IMG/VR virus record: IMGVR_UViG_3300038701_001349
Coordinates: 1-39,042 of that record
Length of the DNA: 39,042 nucleotides
Reading direction: 5' to 3' (one strand)
Origin: a virus
Positions within the stretch are counted from its first letter, which is position 1. Every line of letters begins with the position of its first letter. The notes beneath the pieces were generated by a model, which worked only from the letters and a program-made list of their open reading frames with translations, searched no databases and was not told where the DNA came from. Both the position numbers and the translations under genes were made by a program. Positions 35,392 through 39,042 of the stretch are shown piece by piece.

Positions 35392-35608
35392 GACCAATAT
35401 GGAAGCAACCACGCTAGTACGATTAGGGTTAACCACTGCATTAGCAATCGTTTCATTCCTGCGACAATCAGAAATGCTGGATGGCAAAACTGAGGAGAGC
35501 TTAGATCGAGTATACGAAGGATTGTTAGAGGCTAACGTCAACCTTGAAAACTCTATTTTAGAGAAAAACAGACAATTCAGAGATGAAGAAGCTGCTCGTA
35601 ATTCTTAG
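35384..35608 (+). CDS. Small amphipathic protein, 74 aa
   Basis: A short hydrophobic helix (about 10-26, TTLVRLGLTTALAIVSFLR) is followed by a helical, acidic part (GKTEESLDRVYEGLLEANVNLENSILEKN). It overlaps both neighbours in the lysis region. Family not recognised with confidence; a membrane-associated lysis accessory is possible. Confidence 0.5.
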   Translation: MSETNMEATTLVRLGLTTALAIVSFLRQSEMLDGKTEESLDRVYEGLLEANVNLENSILEKNRQFRDEEAARNS

Positions 35609-35825
35609 TTTCTTATCAACTGCCTATGCAGAATGTGATCCCGTTGAATTAGTTGAGCTAAGAACGAAACTCACCGAACGATGCTTACGTGACAATGTAC
35701 CTGAGTACAACTGTAACAGCCGGTTAAGAGAGCTGATGATGATGGAACAGGATGTCCAGATAATCCTGCGTGAGATCGAAGGTGGGTATAAAACCAAAAT
35801 AACCACGTTAGAACTAGAAAAATAA
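35583..35825 (+). CDS. Exported small protein, 80 aa
   Basis: A signal peptide (MKKLLVILSFLSTAYA, cleavage-like A-Y-A before Glu) and a mature helical part with three cysteines (ECDP, CLRD, NCNSRL). It would act in the periplasm. It overlaps the previous gene by 26 nt. Together with its neighbours it may form the spanin complex, but no family matches. Confidence 0.55.
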   Translation: MKKLLVILSFLSTAYAECDPVELVELRTKLTERCLRDNVPEYNCNSRLRELMMMEQDVQIILREIEGGYKTKITTLELEK

Positions 35826-35827
35826 TC

Positions 35828-36277
35828 ATGGATGAGCAGCCGCAAACTAAAAGGTATAACCACCTTGAAGATGAAATCAAGGCCACAGACAAGAAAGTAT
35901 CAGCCATAGATGCTCATCTGAGTAGCTTAACGAAAAACGTTGAGCACCTTGGTAATGATCTGCGTGATTTCATACGGGTTGTTAGCGCCAGATTAAACGA
36001 TGTAAACAAAACCAACTGGGGGCCAATACTGACTGCGCTAGCGATGTCAGGGGCGACGGTTGCATTCTACGCAACACTTCTATCCAGCACGTTACATACA
36101 AGAATTGACGAGAGTGTAGGGTGGTTAAAAGAGCGTCAAGACCTAATCCGGTATTACGAAAACGAACGGATTGTCTCCCTGCAAAACCAAGTCAACGAAT
36201 TCCAACGAAAGCACTATGACAGTGTATCCAAAGACAAAGACGAATTAGAGCTAAAACTATTTAGCCGCCCCGAGTGA
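35828..36277 (+). CDS. Coiled-coil membrane protein, 149 aa (lysis region)
   Basis: Residues 1-60 form a coiled coil (IKATDKKVSAIDAHLSSLTKNVEHLGNDLRDFI). One membrane segment follows (about 68-89, WGPILTALAMSGATVAFYATLL), then a second long coiled coil (LQNQVNEFQRKHYDSVSKDKDELEL). This layout recalls phage proteins close to spanins or tail-associated membrane proteins. No family assigned. Confidence 0.55.
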   Translation: MDEQPQTKRYNHLEDEIKATDKKVSAIDAHLSSLTKNVEHLGNDLRDFIRVVSARLNDVNKTNWGPILTALAMSGATVAFYATLLSSTLHTRIDESVGWLKERQDLIRYYENERIVSLQNQVNEFQRKHYDSVSKDKDELELKLFSRPE

Positions 36278-36313
36278 CCCTATAACGTTCTATTAACTCT
36301 ATAAGGACGTAGC

Positions 36314-37129
36314 ATGAAAGCAACTAGAACTCATCTAGTTATTCCTGACCTTCAGGTAACCCCCAACACAGCCAACGATCACTTGCGCTGGATAGGGATG
36401 TTTATGCTGGAGAAGAAACCCGATGTGATTATAAATATTGGGGATATGGCTGATATGGCCTCTCTATCTTCCTATGACAAAGGCAAGAAGTCATTTGAGG
36501 GGAGGCGTGTAAAGGAGGATTTTGATTGTGTTAAAGAAGCTAATGAAATCCTTTTTGAAAGACTTATCAATGATAAGCATTGGAATCACTGTGAAACTCA
36601 TCTTACTCTGGGCAACCATGAAGATAGAATTTTACGGGCTATTGAGAACAGTGCGGAATTCGAAGGACTCTTTGGTATTGAAGACCTCGAATATGAAGAT
36701 TTCTACGATCATGTCCACGATTTTCTTCAACCTGTTTATATTGATGGCGTCGCTTATTGTCATTATTTTTATCCTCCTGGCAGCTCTAAAGCGTATAACG
36801 GTGAGAGTATTATCACCCGTATTAAAAACATAGGCTTCAGTTTTACTCAAGGGCATCAGCAAGGTTTGATGCATGGGAACAGGCATCTTATTAACGGACA
36901 AACAATACATGGCACAGTATGTGGCTCTTGCTACCTATACGATCATGGATACATCGGCCCCCAGCATAAGAAGCACTGGAAAGGCATTATATGCAAGCAT
37001 GAAGTCTCTAATGGCAGTTACGACATTATGCCAGTGTCATTGAATTATCTTTGCAGAACTTATGAAGGCATGGATATACCTGATTTCTTAATGAAGAAAT
37101 ACGGGCGCAAAGACGGATGGATTAGCTGA
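36314..37129 (+). CDS. Calcineurin-like metallophosphoesterase
   Basis: 271 aa. D12-x-Q14 (canonical D-x-H has Gln here), GDMAD (43-47), GNHED (100-104) and a late GHQQG match the two-metal phosphoesterase core. It would cleave a phosphate ester; the substrate cannot be told, with nucleic acid or nucleotides likely for a phage. An AAGGA site seven bases before ATG supports the start. Its stop overlaps the ATG of the HslV-like gene (TGATGA), so the two are coupled. Confidence 0.8.
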   Translation: MKATRTHLVIPDLQVTPNTANDHLRWIGMFMLEKKPDVIINIGDMADMASLSSYDKGKKSFEGRRVKEDFDCVKEANEILFERLINDKHWNHCETHLTLGNHEDRILRAIENSAEFEGLFGIEDLEYEDFYDHVHDFLQPVYIDGVAYCHYFYPPGSSKAYNGESIITRIKNIGFSFTQGHQQGLMHGNRHLINGQTIHGTVCGSCYLYDHGYIGPQHKKHWKGIICKHEVSNGSYDIMPVSLNYLCRTYEGMDIPDFLMKKYGRKDGWIS

Positions 37130-37545
37130 TGACTACCGTTGCTTTTGATGGTGAATACCTAGCCGCAGATGGCCGTATGAGCGCAGGTGGCAACTTAATT
37201 AAAGACGACACAATCAAAGCCTTTACTCACGATGAGAAGCTTATTGCAGCCGCTGGCAACTGGTCTGATGTTGAAAGCTTTTTCAAGTTCATTAGAACAG
37301 GTGAGAAACCCCAGGAAGATGCAGAATCTTTAGTCGGATGGGTGATTGATGCTTCTGGTATCGTTAAAGAATATGACGAGAAGTATTGTGCAGTTGTTAT
37401 TCCTTATCCTTGCGCGATGGGAACAGGTGCTGATATCGCATGGGGTGCAATGGCCGCAGGATCAGATGCTAAAGAAGCTGTAGAGATTGCCTGTAAAAGA
37501 GACTTGCATTCAGGCGGTCAGATTATCGTATTAGGGTTGAGTTAA
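37129..37545 (+). CDS. HslV/proteasome-like Ntn hydrolase
   Basis: 138 aa. The start Met-Thr-Thr would expose Thr as N-terminal nucleophile after Met removal, as in HslV. AADGRMSAGG and DDTIKAF place Asp13 and Lys29 (counted from Thr1) 16 residues apart, the same spacing as HslV Asp17 and Lys33. EKLIAAAGNWSDVESFFKFI and AMGTGADIAWGAMAAG continue the beta-subunit pattern. No HslU-like ATPase is encoded in this window. It may process virion proteins, or alter host proteolysis; both are inference. Confidence 0.75.
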   Translation: MTTVAFDGEYLAADGRMSAGGNLIKDDTIKAFTHDEKLIAAAGNWSDVESFFKFIRTGEKPQEDAESLVGWVIDASGIVKEYDEKYCAVVIPYPCAMGTGADIAWGAMAAGSDAKEAVEIACKRDLHSGGQIIVLGLS

Positions 37546-37910
37546 TCCACGTTATATTCAGACTCAGTAATACGCTGTCCCTCATCCCACGAATTAGGGG
37601 CGTCTGGTAGCGGTTGCCAGTGTGTCGGCGTCTTAGCATCGTAAGCATGATCATCCATATCAATATTATCCCAGCATAAATGCTCACAATTCCAAGGGTG
37701 AATTGCAATTTGGCCGTTGATATAAATTAAACACCAAACATATTCATATTTTTCTTTTCCCGGCTTTTCAGGCAATTCACCTCTCACATCTATCCACTGA
37801 CTATTACATATCTGCTTGGCTAAATCGTAGTTATTGCGCAGAGCTTTCTCTTTGTCGAGATAGTCATCGTATTTTTTTAGTATCTCAATTACTCTATCTA
37901 TGTTATTCAT
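37542..37910 (-). CDS. DUF551 protein
   Basis: 122 aa starting at the ATG behind GGGAGAG, with the upstream gene's TGA overlapping it. QWIDVRGELPEKPGKEKYEYVWCLIY and THWQPLPDAPN match DUF551, found in many enterobacterial phage early regions, with no known activity. It is the end of the leftward early arm; its stop overlaps the stop of the Ntn-hydrolase gene. Confidence 0.8.
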   Translation of the reverse strand: MNNIDRVIEILKKYDDYLDKEKALRNNYDLAKQICNSQWIDVRGELPEKPGKEKYEYVWCLIYINGQIAIHPWNCEHLCWDNIDMDDHAYDAKTPTHWQPLPDAPNSWDEGQRITESEYNVD

Positions 37911-38029
37911 AAACACTCTCCCATACCCATTACCAATCCCACTATCCATCCAATGCCAAGAAGACAAGCCATTAAAACTAACGTGCCTATAAGTTCAATT
38001 GCATCATAAATCCAGTCATATTTATCCAT
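37907..38029 (-). CDS. Short membrane protein, 40 aa
   Basis: An open frame with a GGGGGAG site five bases before ATG and a TGA overlapping the next gene's ATG. Residues 12-36 (IELIGTLVLMACLLGIGWIVGLVMG) are hydrophobic, giving a single-pass membrane peptide. No family recognised. Confidence 0.6.
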   Translation of the reverse strand: MDKYDWIYDAIELIGTLVLMACLLGIGWIVGLVMGMGECL

Positions 38030-38212
38030 CTACTCCCCCTCTGGCTCTGGTATGCGTGTGTTCCAATTGCAATCATCGCTAATAAATGTCTCGCCTGTTT
38101 CTAATTCACAGCCGCATTCTGTACACGAATAAATCATTGACCTTCGACCTGTTCCCATTTGTTGTATTTCAGCTTCGCCACCACAAAATGGGCATGGCTT
38201 TAACTCACTCAT
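38030..38212 (-). CDS. lar: Lar-like restriction alleviation protein
   Basis: 60 aa with the Lar signature LKPCPFCGGEAEIQ, CTECGCELET and a final NWNTRIPEPE. Two Cys-x-x-Cys pairs bind zinc. Lar of Rac prophage reduces restriction by type I enzymes and enhances their modification. The gene is coupled to the upstream gene by an overlap. Confidence 0.85.
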   Translation of the reverse strand: MSELKPCPFCGGEAEIQQMGTGRRSMIYSCTECGCELETGETFISDDCNWNTRIPEPEGE

Positions 38213-38472
38213 GATTCGTCCTCTGGTATGCGAGCTTTAAGCATGGCGTCTGCTTGCTCATACGACCATTCAGCTAACTTCAGGTCTGAGTAATCATCAT
38301 TACCATATCTAGTTATTAGCCCCTGCAAAGCAGCCATTGCGAACTGATCGCGTAGTGTTAGTTGCTGACCTTTTAGCGTCGCATTCAATGCTCTATTACT
38401 GCTTTCAAGCTCATCTATTCTGCGTTGAAAGAATAGATGCTGATCTGCTTCTGTCATCTTGCCTATTGTCAT
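38209..38472 (-). CDS. Conserved phage hypothetical protein, 87 aa
   Basis: The LRDQFAMAALQGLITRYG segment, followed by LAEWSYEQADAMLKARI, recurs in many small phage early proteins of unknown role. An N-terminal coiled coil (FFQRRIDELESSNRALNATLKGQ) precedes it. Overlaps both neighbours by four bases. Confidence 0.7.
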   Translation of the reverse strand: MTIGKMTEADQHLFFQRRIDELESSNRALNATLKGQQLTLRDQFAMAALQGLITRYGNDDYSDLKLAEWSYEQADAMLKARIPEDES

Positions 38473-38756
38473 GATTCGTCGTCCTCTATGGATTTAAGTT
38501 TTTGCCACAGTCGTAGGGTGCGATCTACTTGCTGCATTGCCCAATCGAGTTTATCTGCGGGCATGTCATCAACTACTGCGTTTATTTCTTTATCAAGATT
38601 AGCCACACTGTTGTTCATCGGATAAGATTCACCTTCTGTAGTTATGTGGTACTCATGAGAATACATCTGCTTAAAAAGCACCTGATTGCTCTCAGGTAAT
38701 TGTCCTAATCCGTCTTTCAAATACTGTCTAGCATACTGTTCTAAATGCTTATTCAC
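38469..38756 (-). CDS. Hypothetical protein, 95 aa
   Basis: Helical, soluble (LEQYARQYLKDGLGQLPESNQVLFKQMYSH; AVVDDMPADKLDWAMQQVDRTLRL). It resembles small phage proteins without assigned function. Overlaps neighbours, so part of the same operon. Confidence 0.6.
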   Translation of the reverse strand: MNKHLEQYARQYLKDGLGQLPESNQVLFKQMYSHEYHITTEGESYPMNNSVANLDKEINAVVDDMPADKLDWAMQQVDRTLRLWQKLKSIEDDES

Positions 38757-38994
38757 GCTCGTAGCCCTCTACTTTTTCTGGATGAGTTAATTTTAATACG
38801 TTGTACTGAACATCAGACATATACTCATATTCGCCGACTATACGCTCGCCTTCAAGGTCATTACCGGGATGAGTGCAAAACGCGCATGGCGGATTAATAA
38901 AGCAATTACAAGCTCGCTGGTAATAATAAGTATTAACAAAATCATCATAGTCGTCTGGGTGAATGTCGTATTCTCCAATTGCCCTTCTATACAT
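38749..38994 (-). CDS. Cys-rich hypothetical protein, 81 aa
   Basis: Acidic, Tyr-rich (DIHPDDYDDFVNTYYYQRA) with Cys at CNC and CAFCTH that could hold a metal. No family recognised. Its start lies in the terminal repeat, so its first codons occur at both window ends. Its initiation site (AGGTGAATTATG) is close to the cassette used at 3575, 4735 and 4967. Confidence 0.6.
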   Translation of the reverse strand: MYRRAIGEYDIHPDDYDDFVNTYYYQRACNCFINPPCAFCTHPGNDLEGERIVGEYEYMSDVQYNVLKLTHPEKVEGYERE

Positions 38995-39039
38995 AATTCA
39001 CCTATCGTTAATTAATGGCGCGAGGCGCGGGATTCAAAC
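38914..39039. repeat. Terminal direct repeat, right copy
   Basis: Identical to bases 1-126. The three remaining window bases (tcc) differ from 127-129 (ccg). Joining the copies gives a circle of 38913 bp and continuous leftward transcription from the gene at 38749 back to the left-end genes. Confidence 0.9.
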
Positions 39040-39042
39040 TCC

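Noticed and set aside
37545-37560. A terminator between the convergent late and early operons
   Set aside because: The two genes' stops overlap and no hairpin with a T tract is visible in either direction.
1-39042. CRISPR array or insertion sequence
   Set aside because: No regularly spaced repeats with unique spacers, and no transposase-like gene or terminal inverted repeats were seen. The only tandem array is the 35-bp one in the replication gene.

Overview
The window is a complete, or nearly complete, temperate tailed-phage genome of the P22-like podovirus type. It appears as a circular or concatemeric molecule cut open at an arbitrary point. Bases 1-126 recur at 38914-39039, so the unique length is about 38.9 kb. 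An unsplit attP lies beside a tyrosine integrase, which points to free phage DNA rather than an integrated prophage. The attP core is the 3' part of a bacterial tRNA-Leu(UAA) gene, starting in the anticodon loop. Together with Erf, NinG-like, Lar and DUF551 genes and a P22-type head, this suggests a gammaproteobacterial host. The genus cannot be named from the sequence.

Layout. The leftward early arm crosses the window junction (38994 down to 37542, and 8029 down to 275). Reading leftward from the immunity region it holds a CI-like repressor without a peptidase domain, small unknown genes, an Erf annealase with an SSB-like partner, more small genes, a HTH/GIY-YIG nuclease, a Xis-like protein and integrase. 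attP follows, then a protein with a Gly-Trp-Cys motif, a cloverleaf-like RNA, and small genes including Lar and DUF551. The immunity switch is at 8030-8095; a 31-bp inverted repeat sits on a promoter whose predicted start is the A of the cro ATG. The rightward early arm (8095-12791) carries a Cro-like protein, an O-like replication protein with five tandem 7-bp repeats, a P-like protein, a NinB-type protein, Myb-like and NinG-like proteins, a C5-cytosine methyltransferase with a long overlapping second reading frame, and a Q-like late regulator. A promoter/terminator pair at 12788-12884 resembles pR'-tR'.

The late operon (12899-37545) follows P22 order: terS, terL, portal, [inserted spike cassette], scaffold, coat, decoration-like protein, gp4, gp10, needle-position protein, gp14, and ejection proteins at the gp7, gp20 and gp16 positions. 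Next comes an immI-like divergent regulatory locus (30749-31640) with an HNH nuclease, then a tail fibre/spike. The lysis region has a T7-type amidase, DUF1353, a holin candidate, a lipoprotein and other small exported or membrane proteins. The last two late genes encode a metallophosphoesterase and an HslV/proteasome-like Ntn hydrolase.

The most unusual points are these: (1) the 786-nt second open frame inside the methyltransferase, whose product looks like a recurrent phage protein family; (2) a beta-helix spike with a Sec signal peptide between portal and scaffold; (3) the HslV-like hydrolase coupled to a phosphoesterase; (4) the HTH/GIY-YIG gene overlapping xis, which overlaps int; (5) the immI-like locus with different parts; (6) the 141-nt cloverleaf-like RNA. 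Family names come from recognition of motifs and gene order; no searches were run.
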